Shown: in pieces, positions 1 through 9,800 of the stretch
Layout of the letters: each line of letters starts with the position of its first letter
Position numbering within the stretch: the stretch's first letter is position 1
Source of the DNA: Bog-532 sp963833835
GTDB taxonomy: Bacteria; Actinomycetota; Actinomycetes; Streptosporangiales; Streptosporangiaceae
Assembly (NCBI GenBank): GCA_963833835.1
Contig: CAWHZI010000013.1
Span: 62,001-126,000, forward strand
DNA: 64,000 nucleotides
Direction of reading: 5' to 3'
Program-made: the position numbers and the translations under genes
Notes under the pieces: model-generated
Seen by the model: only the letters and a program-made list of their open reading frames with translations
Databases searched by the model: none
Told to the model about the DNA's origin: nothing

Positions 1-299
1 GTGCCGTCGAACTCGATCTTCCCCCCGGTGGGCTCGTCCAGCCGGGTGAGCAGCCGCCCGGTCGTGGTCTTGCCGCAGCCGGACTCGCCGACCAGGCCGA
101 GGGTCTGGCCCTGGGGCACAACGAAGTCGATACCGTCCACGGCCTGAACGGCGCCGATCTTGCGGCGGAAGACGACACCCCGGGTGACCGGGAAGTGCCG
201 GGTCAGGCCGGTCACCCGGAGCAGGTCCCCGGTGGTGGCGGTGGTGCCGCCGCCCGCGCCGGAGGGGCCCGTGGCCCCGGCCTGTGGCGGTGCGCTCAT
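1..299 (-). CDS. Oligopeptide ABC transporter ATP-binding protein, DppF/OppF type (partial)
   Basis: This is the N-terminal 99 residues of the second ATPase of an oligopeptide importer; the rest lies beyond the left edge. After a Gly/Ala-rich leader the protein reads LLRVTGLTRHFPV, has the DppF-like segment FRRKIGAVQAVDGIDF, and then a Walker A motif GESGCGKTT, ending in DEPTGGKIEFDG. It hydrolyses ATP on the cytoplasmic face together with the preceding DppD-like subunit. The ATG at 299 lies 28 nt after the stop of the DppD-like gene, as last gene of the operon. The assignment to the F rather than the D subunit rests on the Walker A variant (GCGKTT) and gene order. Confidence 0.9.
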   Translation of the reverse strand, partial: MSAPPQAGATGPSGAGGGTTATTGDLLRVTGLTRHFPVTRGVVFRRKIGAVQAVDGIDFVVPQGQTLGLVGESGCGKTTTGRLLTRLDEPTGGKIEFDG

Positions 300-327
300 C
301 CGGCCAGCTCCCTCAACCTCGCGGCCC

Positions 328-1362
328 TCACGCCGTCACCTCGGACTTAGCCTGCTGGATGCGTTCCCAGGCCGCCTGCCGCTGGCTGGTCGTCAGGTGG
401 CAGGCCACCTGATGGCCCGGCTCGATCTCGCGCAGCTCCGGTACCTCGGTCTCGGCCCGGCCGCCCGTCTCGTGGGCGTAGGCGCAGCGGGGGTGGAACG
501 CGCAGCCCTCGGGTACCCGGATCAGGCTGGGCGGCGTCCCTGGGATCGGCAGCAGCCGCTCGGTGCGCTCCAGGTCGATGCGGGGCATCGAGGCCAGCAG
601 ACCCCAGGCGTAGGGGTGGGCAGGCCGTTCGAACACGTCCTCGGCGCTGCCGTACTCCACCGCCTTGCCCGCGTACATGACCATGATGTCGTCGGCCAGC
701 TCGGCCACCACCCCCAGGTCGTGGGTGATGATGATGACCGCCGAGTCGAACTCCTGCTGCAGGTCCAGGATCAGATCCAGGATCTGGGCCTGCACGGTGA
801 CGTCCAGGGCCGTGGTGGGCTCGTCCGCGATGAGCAGCTCGGGGTTGCAGGACAGGGCCATCGCGATCATGGCCCGCTGGCGCATGCCGCCCGAGAACTG
901 GTGCGGGTAATCGTCGACCCGGGAGCCCGGCTGCGGGATGCCGACCCGGCCCAGCAGGTCGACGGCGCGCTTGCGGGCCACGGCGCGCGACACGTCGTTG
1001 TGCACCCGGTAGGCCTCGATGATCTGGTGGCCCACCGTGTAGTACGGGTGCAGCGCGGACAGCGGATCCTGGAAGATCATGGACACCTGGCTGCCGCGCA
1101 GCTTGCGCACCTCGTCCGGGTCGATGCCGACCAGCTGCCGGCCGCTCAGCCAGATCTCGCCGCTGATCTGCGCGTTCTTACCCTGCAGACCCATGATGGT
1201 CAGGCTGGACACGGTCTTGCCCGAGCCGGACTCCCCGACGATGCCGAGGGTCCGGCCCTTGTCCAGGCTGTAGGAGACCCCGTCGACCGCCTTGACCAGA
1301 CCGTCGTCGGTCGGGAAGTGGACCCGCAGATCCCGGATCTCCAGCAGTTCGCGATCGGGCAT
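328..1362 (-). CDS. Oligopeptide ABC transporter ATP-binding protein, DppD/OppD type
   Basis: A 344-residue ATPase of a peptide/nickel-type importer. Walker A GESGSGKT is at residues 43-50, the Q-loop at Gln98, the signature FSGGMRQRA at about 156-164, Walker B LLIADEP at 176-182 and the switch His at 214. The C-terminal region carries the oligopeptide-transporter extension with conserved Cys residues (EGCAFHPRCAYA), which in this family can hold an Fe-S cluster or structural disulfide. The start overlaps the stop of the upstream permease by one base (TGATG), so translation is probably coupled. Full length for the family. The substrate cannot be read from the ATPase. Confidence 0.93.
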   Translation of the reverse strand: MPDRELLEIRDLRVHFPTDDGLVKAVDGVSYSLDKGRTLGIVGESGSGKTVSSLTIMGLQGKNAQISGEIWLSGRQLVGIDPDEVRKLRGSQVSMIFQDPLSALHPYYTVGHQIIEAYRVHNDVSRAVARKRAVDLLGRVGIPQPGSRVDDYPHQFSGGMRQRAMIAMALSCNPELLIADEPTTALDVTVQAQILDLILDLQQEFDSAVIIITHDLGVVAELADDIMVMYAGKAVEYGSAEDVFERPAHPYAWGLLASMPRIDLERTERLLPIPGTPPSLIRVPEGCAFHPRCAYAHETGGRAETEVPELREIEPGHQVACHLTTSQRQAAWERIQQAKSEVTA

Positions 1363-2369
1363 CAGTAACGCACCCGTGGGTCGATGACGGCGTAAAGGAT
1401 ATCTACCACCAGGTTGGCGATGACGATGAAGAACGAGGACAGCAGGACCACTCCCATGATCTCAGGGAAGTCCTGGTTCTGGATGGCCTGGTAGGTGAAC
1501 AAGCCCAGGCCGTGCAGGGAGAAGGTGACCTCGGTGATGATCGCGCCGCCGATCAGCAGGCCTAGGTCGATGCCAAAGATCGTGGTGATCGGGGTCAGCG
1601 CAGAGCGCAGGCCGTGCTTGACCACCACCGTGCGCTCGGGCAGGCCCTTGGCTCGCGCGGTGCGGATGTAGTCCTCCGACATGGTCTCCAGCATGGTCGA
1701 CCGGGTCAGCCGGGCGTACAGCGCCGCGTAGAGGAAGGCCAGCGTGATCCAGGGCAGCACCAGGTTCCGGGCCCACTCCAGCGGGTTGGTCAGGAAGGGG
1801 ACGTACTGCACGTTCGGGAACAGCGGCCACTTGTAGCTGAACAGCTCCAGGGCGATCAGACCGGTGAAGAAGATCGGCAGCGAGACGCCGGCCAGCGCGA
1901 CCGCCATCGAGAACCGGTCGAAGAAGGTGCCCCGGCGCAGGGCCGAGATGACGCCGATGGTGACCCCGCCCACCAGCCACAGCACCGAGGCACCGATGGC
2001 CAGCGAGAGCGTGACCGGCAGCGCGCTGGTCATCTGCGGCCAGACCGGCTGCTGGCTGCGGAACGAGTAACCGAAGCACGGCGGTGGGCAGTAGGTGACG
2101 TTCGTCCCGGAGTTGTAGTGGGTGCCGACCACGATGGCCTTGACGAACCGGCCGTACTGCAGATAGAGCGGCGCGTTCAGGCCCAGCTTCTGCTCGATCT
2201 GGAGGATGGCGGCCCGGGTCGGGTTGCGGCCCACGTACTGCGTGGCCAGCTCGTAGGCGTTCTGGCCGGCCAGCCGCGGGATGAGAAAGAAGATGGCGAA
2301 GGTAATCAGGCTGACCACCAGGAGCAGGAAGATCGTGGTGAACAGCCGCCGGATGATGAAAGCGATCAC
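1362..2369 (-). CDS. Oligopeptide ABC transporter permease, DppB/OppB type
   Basis: A 335-residue inner-membrane permease with six predicted membrane helices; the first (IIRRLFTTIFLLLVVSLITF) begins right at the N-terminus as in DppB. The cytoplasmic EAA coupling loop is visible as EDYIRTARAKGLPE, followed by the usual KHGLRSALTPI segment, and the C-terminus ends in the family hallmark DPRVRY. It forms the translocation pore with the DppC-like protein encoded upstream. It follows the substrate-binding gene after an 86-nt gap that holds a strong hairpin (2398-2432), which probably lowers expression of this and the following genes relative to the binding protein. Confidence 0.93.
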   Translation of the reverse strand: MIAFIIRRLFTTIFLLLVVSLITFAIFFLIPRLAGQNAYELATQYVGRNPTRAAILQIEQKLGLNAPLYLQYGRFVKAIVVGTHYNSGTNVTYCPPPCFGYSFRSQQPVWPQMTSALPVTLSLAIGASVLWLVGGVTIGVISALRRGTFFDRFSMAVALAGVSLPIFFTGLIALELFSYKWPLFPNVQYVPFLTNPLEWARNLVLPWITLAFLYAALYARLTRSTMLETMSEDYIRTARAKGLPERTVVVKHGLRSALTPITTIFGIDLGLLIGGAIITEVTFSLHGLGLFTYQAIQNQDFPEIMGVVLLSSFFIVIANLVVDILYAVIDPRVRY

Positions 2370-2397
2370 TGAGCCTCACCCAGTCGATGGCAGCGGC

Positions 2398-2432
2398 ATG
2401 GGTGCCCGGCCGGATAGCGGCCGGGCACCCAT
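2398..2432 (-). terminator. Intercistronic hairpin after the substrate-binding gene
   Basis: A perfect 14-bp stem (2398-2411 pairing with 2419-2432) closes a 7-nt loop. It sits 24 nt after the stop of the substrate-binding gene and before the DppB-like gene. There is no T-run, so it is more likely a partial terminator or an RNA-stabilising hairpin that gives the binding protein a higher expression than the membrane subunits, as is common in importer operons. Confidence 0.75.
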
Positions 2433-2455
2433 GACTTCATGTCGCTGCGTCCGTG

Positions 2456-4225
2456 CTACGACTTGCTGGTCGTGCCGAGCACGGCGTAGTTGTACATGCC
2501 CCACTGCGGCTGGACGTAGACGTTGGTCAGGTCCGGGCTGCGGTAGAGCAGCGACTTGGCGTAGACCTCGGGCAGGATGGCCGCGTCCTTCATGACCTGC
2601 ATGTCAACCTTGCCCCAGATCGCATCCCGGGCACTGCCGCTGGCCGTGTTGGACTGGGTGAACAGGTTGTTGATCACCGGGTCGTTGAGCTCGGAGATGT
2701 TGGTGTTACCCGCCGAGACAATCGTGTTGCCGTTGACGAGCTCATCCAGCATGCCGTTACCGTTCGGCCAGTCAGCGGCCCAGCCGCCGATGTCCAGGCC
2801 CAGGTCGTGCGAGTGGACGTACTTGGGCACGCCGGCGAAGTCGCTGTAGTAGCTGCCGGACGGGTACCCGTGCAGCTGCAGCTTGATGCCCACCCGGCCC
2901 AGCGCCGACTGCAGGGCCTGCGCCGCCTGGACCTCCTTGGGCCGGTCGCTGCGGTACGCCATGCCGGTGGTGAAGCCGCTCGGCTGACCGCAGGCCTGGA
3001 GCGCGGCCTTGGCCTTGGTCAGGTCACCGGACGGCTGGGTGGTGGCGTTGTACAGGTCGAACTTCTTGTAGCCGACCTGGTCGGGGATCAAGGTGGTGCT
3101 GGCGATGGCGCCACCAGCCACCGGGCCGCCGTAAGCGGTCTGCAGATCGGTCTTGTTGGCCGCGTACTCGACCGCCTCGCGGCAGTTGAGGTTGTTCAGC
3201 GGGGCCACCTTAGTGCTGATGTAGACGAACCACAGGAACCCGGCCAGCGGGTCGTCGGCCTGCTGCTTGAGCGAGTTGCTGGACAGGATCTTGGCCCGGG
3301 CCGCCGCCTGTACGCCAGTGCCCTGGGCGTCGACCTGGATGTCCCCGGCCAGCAGCCGGTTGTCGAGGTCGTTGGCGTTGACGTTCAGGTCGATGACGAT
3401 CTTGTTGGGCAGCTGCTTGGCCTGAGTGTCCCAGGACGGGTTCCACTTGGGGTTACGCACCAGCGTGGCCTGCTTGTTCAGCGAGTAGCTCTGGAACATG
3501 TACGGGCCGGTGGACTGGACGTGCAGCTGGTAGTTGGACCCGGTGTCCTTGGCCTGCGGCACCGGCGCGGTGTTCGAGAACGCCACCACGTAGTTGAAGT
3601 CCGGGTACGGCTGGGCCAGGTGGAACACGATCGTGGACTTGTCCGGGGTGACGATCGAGCTCAGGCCCCCCGCGGACTTGTCCTTGTACGGCCCGGGGTA
3701 GCTGGTGCCGCCCTTGAGCAGGACCGAGTAGTAGCTGGGCCCGTTGGGCAGCACCGACCGGTCGAACGTCCGTTCGACCGCGTACTTGACGTCGGCCGAG
3801 GTGACCGGCGTGCCGTCCTGGTAGGTGACACCCTGCTTCAGGTGGTAGGTCCAGGTCAGGCCGTTGTCGCTGACCTGGCCGAGGCCGGTGGCCAGGCCGG
3901 GGACGATCTGGTCGCCACAGGTGCCGGGGCACGACTTGTAGGTGACCAGCGGCGTGGCGTACAGCCGGTTGAAGTTCAGCACCCAGGCGTAGTACGTGTT
4001 GCCGGGGTCGAAGGAGTCAGGGACGCTGCTCTCCGCGTAGGTGATGGTCCCGCCCTTCTGGCTGGACGGGTTCACCGCCTTGGTGATTCCGGTGTTGTAG
4101 GCGACGCTGGAGGACGAGCCGCCCCCCGACCCCGAACCGCCGCCGCTACTGCCGCCACAGGCCGCGATCGCGAACGCCATCGCGGCGCTCACTGCGGCGA
4201 GCCCAAATTTTGCTGGTCTCTTCAC
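2456..4225 (-). CDS. Peptide ABC transporter substrate-binding lipoprotein (SBP_bac_5 family)
   Basis: A 589-residue extracytoplasmic binding lipoprotein. The GTG at 4225 is chosen because GGAGG lies 10 nt upstream and because it puts a compact signal peptide (KRPAKFGLAAVSAAMAFAIAAC) directly before the lipobox Cys; upstream in-frame starts at 4261 and 4303 would add an unlikely hydrophilic leader. A Gly/Ser linker follows the Cys, then the family 5 fold (for example YHLKQGVTYQDGTPVTSADVKYAVERT). Its place between the C and B permease genes is unusual but the operon is complete. The ligand (peptide, nickel or other) is not determinable. Confidence 0.92.
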   Translation of the reverse strand: MKRPAKFGLAAVSAAMAFAIAACGGSSGGGSGSGGGSSSSVAYNTGITKAVNPSSQKGGTITYAESSVPDSFDPGNTYYAWVLNFNRLYATPLVTYKSCPGTCGDQIVPGLATGLGQVSDNGLTWTYHLKQGVTYQDGTPVTSADVKYAVERTFDRSVLPNGPSYYSVLLKGGTSYPGPYKDKSAGGLSSIVTPDKSTIVFHLAQPYPDFNYVVAFSNTAPVPQAKDTGSNYQLHVQSTGPYMFQSYSLNKQATLVRNPKWNPSWDTQAKQLPNKIVIDLNVNANDLDNRLLAGDIQVDAQGTGVQAAARAKILSSNSLKQQADDPLAGFLWFVYISTKVAPLNNLNCREAVEYAANKTDLQTAYGGPVAGGAIASTTLIPDQVGYKKFDLYNATTQPSGDLTKAKAALQACGQPSGFTTGMAYRSDRPKEVQAAQALQSALGRVGIKLQLHGYPSGSYYSDFAGVPKYVHSHDLGLDIGGWAADWPNGNGMLDELVNGNTIVSAGNTNISELNDPVINNLFTQSNTASGSARDAIWGKVDMQVMKDAAILPEVYAKSLLYRSPDLTNVYVQPQWGMYNYAVLGTTSKS

Positions 4226-4274
4226 TGCCGAGCCGCCTCCGTATTGGTTACTGGTGGACATGCTGGAACGCCGG

Positions 4275-5270
4275 CTACCGGTTGCTTCTCGGATCCAGGG
4301 CATCTCGGCAGCCGTCGCCGAACAGGTTGAAGGCCATGACGGTGATGAAGATCGCCAGGCCAGGAATGATCATGAACATCGGGTCGATCGAGTAAAAGCC
4401 ATTCGATACGGCGTCGGACAGCATGCCACCCCAGCTCGGGGTGGGCGGGATCAGGCCGACGCCCAGGTAGTCCAGGGACGCCTCGAACAAGATGTTGGTC
4501 GGGATCAGCAGCGTCGCGTAGACCAGGATGGGCGCGACCAGGTTGGGCAGCAGCTCGCGGAACAGAATGTACGGCGAGCGCGCGCCCATGCTGCGCGCCG
4601 CATCGACGAATTCGCGCTCACGCAGGGACAGGATCTGCCCGCGCACGATCCGGCCCATATAGGGCCAGGCGAAAAATCCGATCACGAAAATAAGCAGAAC
4701 CACCCGGAGCTCGTCGCCGGAAAGGCCGAACGCGGTATTCGGGATCACGCCCACCAGGGCGATGGCGAAAACCAGCAGCGGGAAAGCCAGGAAGACGTCC
4801 ATGGACCGGGCGATGAAAGCGTCCACCCAGCCGCCGAAATACCCGGCGATGATGCCGAAAAAGACCCCGAGGACCACGGCCAGGGCGGTGGCGAGGATGC
4901 CGATGAGCAGCGAGTACCGGGCCCCGTTGACCACCCGGGCCAGCATGTCACGGCCGGTGACAGGCTCAACACCGAGAGGATGAGCCAGGCTGATGCCGCC
5001 GAGCGGACCATACGGCCGGCTGAAGGTGGGATTGATCAGGTTGGAATGGTAAGTGTTCGGGTTCTGCACCAGAAACGGGCCGACAATGGCCACGAGCACG
5101 AGCAGCACAACGATAATGCCGCCCGCCATGGCAACCTTGTCATGCCTGAACCGCACCCAGGCGATGCGGCCTGGTGACCGGCCTTCGATCGCTGTTCCGC
5201 CCGGGGCGGGTACGCCGGGATCGGGAACAGGTCCTCCGGATCCTTGCGGGACATCGACGGGCACGGCCAT
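4275..5270 (-). CDS. Oligopeptide ABC transporter permease, DppC/OppC type
   Basis: A 331-residue permease and the first gene of the operon. It has a proline-rich cytoplasmic N-terminus, then the OppC N-terminal segment RIAWVRFRHDKVAMAGGIIV leading into the first helix, a periplasmic loop, and five further helices. The EAA loop is REREFVDAARSMGARSPYI. It ends in DALDPRS, typical for DppC. GGAG lies 11 nt before the ATG. Having the C subunit first, ahead of the binding protein, differs from the common A-B-C-D-F order. Confidence 0.92.
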   Translation of the reverse strand: MAVPVDVPQGSGGPVPDPGVPAPGGTAIEGRSPGRIAWVRFRHDKVAMAGGIIVVLLVLVAIVGPFLVQNPNTYHSNLINPTFSRPYGPLGGISLAHPLGVEPVTGRDMLARVVNGARYSLLIGILATALAVVLGVFFGIIAGYFGGWVDAFIARSMDVFLAFPLLVFAIALVGVIPNTAFGLSGDELRVVLLIFVIGFFAWPYMGRIVRGQILSLREREFVDAARSMGARSPYILFRELLPNLVAPILVYATLLIPTNILFEASLDYLGVGLIPPTPSWGGMLSDAVSNGFYSIDPMFMIIPGLAIFITVMAFNLFGDGCRDALDPRSNR

Positions 5271-5545
5271 AACGAGCGTTTCTCCTGATCCCCGGGCCGC
5301 AGCGGAACGGCCAGCCGCCCGTCGGAACGGCAGCTAGCCCCAGGCGGCCTTGCGCTAGAACGAGATTCCGCGAATTGCCGGGAAAACGCCAGTCCCCGGG
5401 CCCTCTCGTGCCTTAATCGTGACGGAATCAGGACCAGGCTGTCACGCCGAAACTATTGAAGTGATCATGGTCACGCGTATCGGGCACACCGGCGCACCCC
5501 AACGCAAAGTCCTCCGCAGCCGACGGCCAGGGGCGGAAGATCTCC
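5271..5545. promoter_or_regulatory. Intergenic region upstream of the first peptide ABC operon
   Basis: 275 bp with no credible gene. It should hold the promoter of the minus-strand importer operon. The only clear symmetry is CGTGAC (5418-5423) facing GTCACG (5441-5446) across 17 nt, which could be an operator. I could not identify a convincing -35/-10 pair. Confidence 0.35.
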
Positions 5546-6094
5546 TCAGTTGATGCCGCGACGGCGGAGGATCTCCTCCACCTCACGCATGTCGTCATCG
5601 GCCGGTTCGCCCTTGGACTTGGCCGTCTTGGCCGGGCGGGAGCGGCTGGGCTCGAGCTCCTGGCGACGGGTGCCGTTGCCATTGGCGTTGCCGTTGGCGC
5701 CGGCCTGCTCGGGGACGGCCGGGCGCGGGCTGCCGGACTCGGTGGCCGCGCCGGATTCGCCGGCGGCGGCGGCCTTCCTGGCCTGCTTACGGCGGCGCTT
5801 GAGCGGCGCGGAGATGAAGAAGAGCACCACGGCCAGCGCGGCCACACCGACGCCGGACCATACCTTGGGTGACAGCACCAGGTGCGCGGAGAAGTCGCCG
5901 ATCGCGGTGCCGATCTTCCAGAACATCTGGATGGAGCCGGTCAGGTACGCGGCCAGCGGCAGCAGCGACCACGCCACCCCGCGCAGCCCGGAACCGAGTC
6001 CTCGCCTGCGCCACGCGAACCAGCTGGCCACCAGCCCGAGGCCGGTCAGCCCGGCGCAGAGCGGTAGCCATGCGATCGAGTTGTAAGTCGACAT
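5546..6094 (-). CDS. Actinobacterial membrane protein of unknown function
   Basis: A 182-residue protein with three hydrophobic stretches in the first 100 residues (about 7-26, 38-55 and 80-98), followed by a basic stop-transfer cluster (APLKRRRKQARK), a low-complexity Ala/Gly/Asn-rich linker and a charged C-terminus ending DDDMREVEEILRRRGIN. The C-terminal amphipathic helix suggests a cytoplasmic contact site. AAGG lies before the ATG, and the gene begins 36 nt after the HAD phosphatase stop, so it is probably co-transcribed with metH and the phosphatase. I do not recognise a named family, and no function is assigned. Confidence 0.8.
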   Translation of the reverse strand: MSTYNSIAWLPLCAGLTGLGLVASWFAWRRRGLGSGLRGVAWSLLPLAAYLTGSIQMFWKIGTAIGDFSAHLVLSPKVWSGVGVAALAVVLFFISAPLKRRRKQARKAAAAGESGAATESGSPRPAVPEQAGANGNANGNGTRRQELEPSRSRPAKTAKSKGEPADDDMREVEEILRRRGIN

Positions 6095-6130
6095 CTGCCC
6101 GCCTTGACGTCGAAAGCTTCCGGGGTGCCC

Positions 6131-6874
6131 CTACTGCCCCTCCCCCATCGTTACACAGCCTGGAGACCGGATGAACCGCCCAGGCGGGTGCCCTTCGGCC
6201 CATGCGGCCCGGAGCCAGGCCACGTCGGCGCCGCGCAGCGACGGCCGGACCAGGCGGCCGGGGCGCGGCTCGATCCCGCCCAGGGTGGGCACCGCGACCA
6301 CGAAGCAGCCGGCGGCCTCGGCCGCGGTCACACCGGTGATCGAGTCCTCCAGCACCACGCTCTGGCCCGGGAGCACGCCCAGGCGGCTGGTCGCGAGCAG
6401 GTACGGCTCGGGGTCCGGTTTGCCCCGGCTGACGTCGCTGCCGGTCACCATGACCGGGAACCGGAGGCCGGTCCGGGCCAGCACCGCGTCCACGAACCGG
6501 CGCCGGGAGGACGTGACCAGTGCGTACGGCAGCCCGGACGCCGCCACGTCGGCGATCAGGGCCGCGGCGCCGGGCATGATCGTGACCCCGCGGTCGAGCA
6601 CCTTGGCCACGATGCCGCCGATCATCCACTCGCCGACCTCGGCCGGATCGGCGCTTACCTGGGCCCGGTCCATGAAGTAGCGCACGGACCGGTCCAGCGA
6701 GCTGCCGAGCAGAGCCTCCTGGTCGGCCGGGGTCCAGATGCCGCCAAGCCGGGTCATCACCTCGGTCTCGACTTCGAACCAGAGCGGCTCGGAGTCGATG
6801 AGCAGGCCGTCCATGTCGAACAGCACCGCCCGCAGGGGCTCACCGTCCACAGCCTGGGTTGCAGGGTCCGTCAC
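6131..6874 (-). CDS. HAD superfamily (subfamily IA) phosphatase
   Basis: A 247-residue haloacid dehalogenase-type hydrolase, cytoplasmic. Motif I is FDMDGLLIDSE with the nucleophile Asp20 and acid/base Asp22; motif II is the Thr/Ser of YALVTSS (about 118-123), motif III the Lys in SRGKPDPEPYL, and motif IV LEDSITG. The cap domain is C1-type, as in beta-phosphoglucomutase and sugar-phosphate phosphatases. The GTG start at 6874 overlaps the metH stop in a GTGA arrangement, so it is translationally coupled to metH. Substrate unknown; coupling hints at a housekeeping or metabolite-repair role linked to methionine synthesis, which is inference. Confidence 0.9.
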   Translation of the reverse strand: MTDPATQAVDGEPLRAVLFDMDGLLIDSEPLWFEVETEVMTRLGGIWTPADQEALLGSSLDRSVRYFMDRAQVSADPAEVGEWMIGGIVAKVLDRGVTIMPGAAALIADVAASGLPYALVTSSRRRFVDAVLARTGLRFPVMVTGSDVSRGKPDPEPYLLATSRLGVLPGQSVVLEDSITGVTAAEAAGCFVVAVPTLGGIEPRPGRLVRPSLRGADVAWLRAAWAEGHPPGRFIRSPGCVTMGEGQ

Positions 6875-9800
6875 GTGCTGAAGTATTTCGCCTCGGGGTG
6901 ATGGACCACGAGCGCGTCGGTGGACTGCTCGGGAACAAGCTGCATCTCTTCGGTGAGCTCGACCCCGATCTCCTCCGGCCGCAGCAGCCGCGCCACCTTG
7001 GCCCGGTCGGCCAGGTCGGGGCAGGCCGGATAGCCGAACGAATACCGCGCGCCGCGGAAGCCGAGCCGGAAGAAGTCCTCGATGTTGCCCGAGTCCTGGT
7101 CCCCGATGCCGAGCTCGCGCCGGACCCTGGTGTGCCAGTACTCGGCCAGGGCCTCGGTCAGCTGTACGGACAGGCCGTGCAGCTCCAGGTAGTCCCGGTA
7201 GGAGTTCTTGGCGAACAGCTCGCCGGTGGCCTCGCTGACCCGGCTTCCCATCGTGGCGAGCTGCAAGGCGACCACGTCGGTCCGGCCGGACTCGCGGGAG
7301 GCGAAGAAGTCGGCCAGGCACAGCCGGCGGTCGCGCCGCTGCCGCGGGAACGTGAACCGCTCCCGTTCCTTGCCGTCCTCGTCCAGGATGACCAGGTCGT
7401 TGCCCTCGCTGACGCAGGGGAAGTAGCCGTAGGCCACCGCGGGCTCCAGCAGTCCCTCGGTCCGGGCCCGCTCCAGCCACATCCGCAGCCGCGGCCGCCC
7501 GTGCTCTTCGACCAGTTCCTCGTAGCTGACCCCGTCGGCGCCGCGGGACGGCTTCAGCCCCCACTGGCCCATGAACGTGGCCCGCTCGTCCAGGTAGGGC
7601 ACGTACTCGGCCAGCGAGATGCCGGTGACGGCCCGGGTGCCCCAGAACGGTGGCTCGGGCAGCTCCTTGAGCTCGGCCACGTCGGACCGGACCGACGCGG
7701 TGTCGGTGGCCTCGGAGTCCGGCAGCGACCGCAGCGGCCGGCGCACCTGCCGGGTCCGCCGCTCAGGCAGCTGCGCGCCTTCGTCGCCGCGCTTGACCGC
7801 CATCACCGCGTCCATCAGCCGCAGGCCTTCGAAGGCGTCGCGGGCGTAGCGCACCTCGCCGTCGAACAGCGCGGCCAGGTCCTGCTCGACGTAGGCGCGG
7901 GTGAGCGCGGCCCCGCCGAGCAGCACCGGCCACCGGCCCGACATGCCGCGCGAGTTCAGCTCGGCCAGATTGTCCCGCATCACCACGGTCGACTTGACCA
8001 GCAGGCCGGACATGCCGATGGCGTCGGCGTTGTGCTCGTCGGCCGCGGTGATGATGGCCGAGATCGGCTGCTTGATGCCGATGTTGACCACGTCGTAGCC
8101 GTTGTTGGACAAGATGATGTCGACCAGGTTCTTGCCGATGTCGTGCACGTCGCCCTTGACCGTGGCCAGCACGATCCGGCCCTTGCCGTCTTCGCCGGTC
8201 TGCTCCATGTGCGGTTCGAGGTAGCCGACCGCGCCTTTCATGACCTCGGCCGAGGCCAGCACGAACGGCAGCTGCATCTGGCCCGACCCGAACAGCTCGC
8301 CGACCGTCTTCATGCCGTCCAGCAGCACGGCGTTGACGATCTCCAGCGCGGGCCGCTGGGTCAGGCCCTCATCCAGGTCGGCTTCCAGCCCGTTGCGCTC
8401 GCCGTCGACGATGCGCCGCTTGAGCCGCTCCCACAGCGGCAGCCGGGCCAGCTCGGCCGCGCGGCTCTCCTTGACCGCCGCCATGTCCACGCCCTCGAAC
8501 AAATCGAGGAACCGGCTCAGCGGGTCGTAGCCCTCGCGGCGCCGGTCGTAGACCAGGTCCAGGGCGACCTGGCGCTGCTCGTCCGGGATCCGGTTGACCG
8601 GCATGATCCGGGAGGCGTGCACGATGGCCGAGTCCAGCCCGGCCTGGACGCACTCGGCCAGGAAGACCGAGTTCAGCACGGCCCGGGCGGCCGGCTTGAG
8701 GCCGAAGGAGACGTTGGAGACGCCCAGCGTGGTCTGTACCTCGGGGAAGCGCCGCTTGAGCTCGGCGATGGCCTCGATGGTCTCGATCGCGTCCCGCCGG
8801 GTCTCCTCCTGGCCGGTAGCGATGGGGAAAGTCAGCGTGTCCACGATGATGTCGGACCGCCGCATGCCCCAGTTGCCGGTCAGGTCCTCGATCAGCCGGG
8901 TGGCCACGGACAACTTCCAGTCGGCGGTGCGGGCCTGGCCCTGCTCGTCGATGGTGAGGGCGATGACCGCGGCGCCGTGCTCGCTGACCAGCGGCATCAT
9001 CTTGGCGATGCGGGAGTCCGGTCCGTCGCCGTCCTCGTAGTTGACCGAGTTGACCACGGCGCGGCCACCGAGCAGCTCCAGGCCGGCCTGGATGACCGGC
9101 GGTTCGGTCGAGTCCAGCACCAGCGGCAGGGTGGCCGCGGTGGCGAACCGGCCGACGATCTCCTTCATGTCGGCCACGCCGTCCCGGCCGACGTAGTCCA
9201 CGCACACGTCGAGCAGGTGCGCGCCGTCGCGGGTCTGGGCCCGGGCGATCTGCACGCACTCGTCCCACTTCTCGGCCGCCATGGCCTCGCGGAACGCCTT
9301 GGACCCGTTGGCGTTGGTGCGCTCGCCGATGGCCAGGAACGTGGTGTCCTGCTGGAACGGCACGTGCGTGTACAGGGAGGCCACGCCCGGCTCGGGCCGC
9401 GGCCGGCGCGAGGTCAGCTCGCGGCCGCCGACCCGCTCCACCACCGCGGCGATGTGCTCGGGGGTGGTGCCGCAGCAGCCGCCGACCAGCGACAGGCCGA
9501 ACTCGCTGGTGAACCGCTCGTGCGCGTCGGCCAACTGGGTCGCGGTGAGCGGATAGTGGGCACCGTTGGATGTCAGCTCGGGCAGGCCCGCGTTGGGCAT
9601 GCAGGACAGCGGCACCCGGGCGTGTGCGGCCAGGTAGCGCAGGTGCTCGCTCATCTCGGCGGGACCGGTGGCGCAGTTGAGCCCGATGGCGTCGACCCCG
9701 AGCGGCTCCAGCGCGGTCAGCGCGGCCCCGATCTCGCTGCCGAGCAGCATGGTGCCGGTGGTCTCGATCGTGACGTGCGCGATCAGCACCGTGTCCGAGC

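Noticed and set aside
2453..4330. A 625-residue open frame opposite the first substrate-binding gene
   Set aside because: Shadow of the real gene; no signal peptide, domain or ribosome site.
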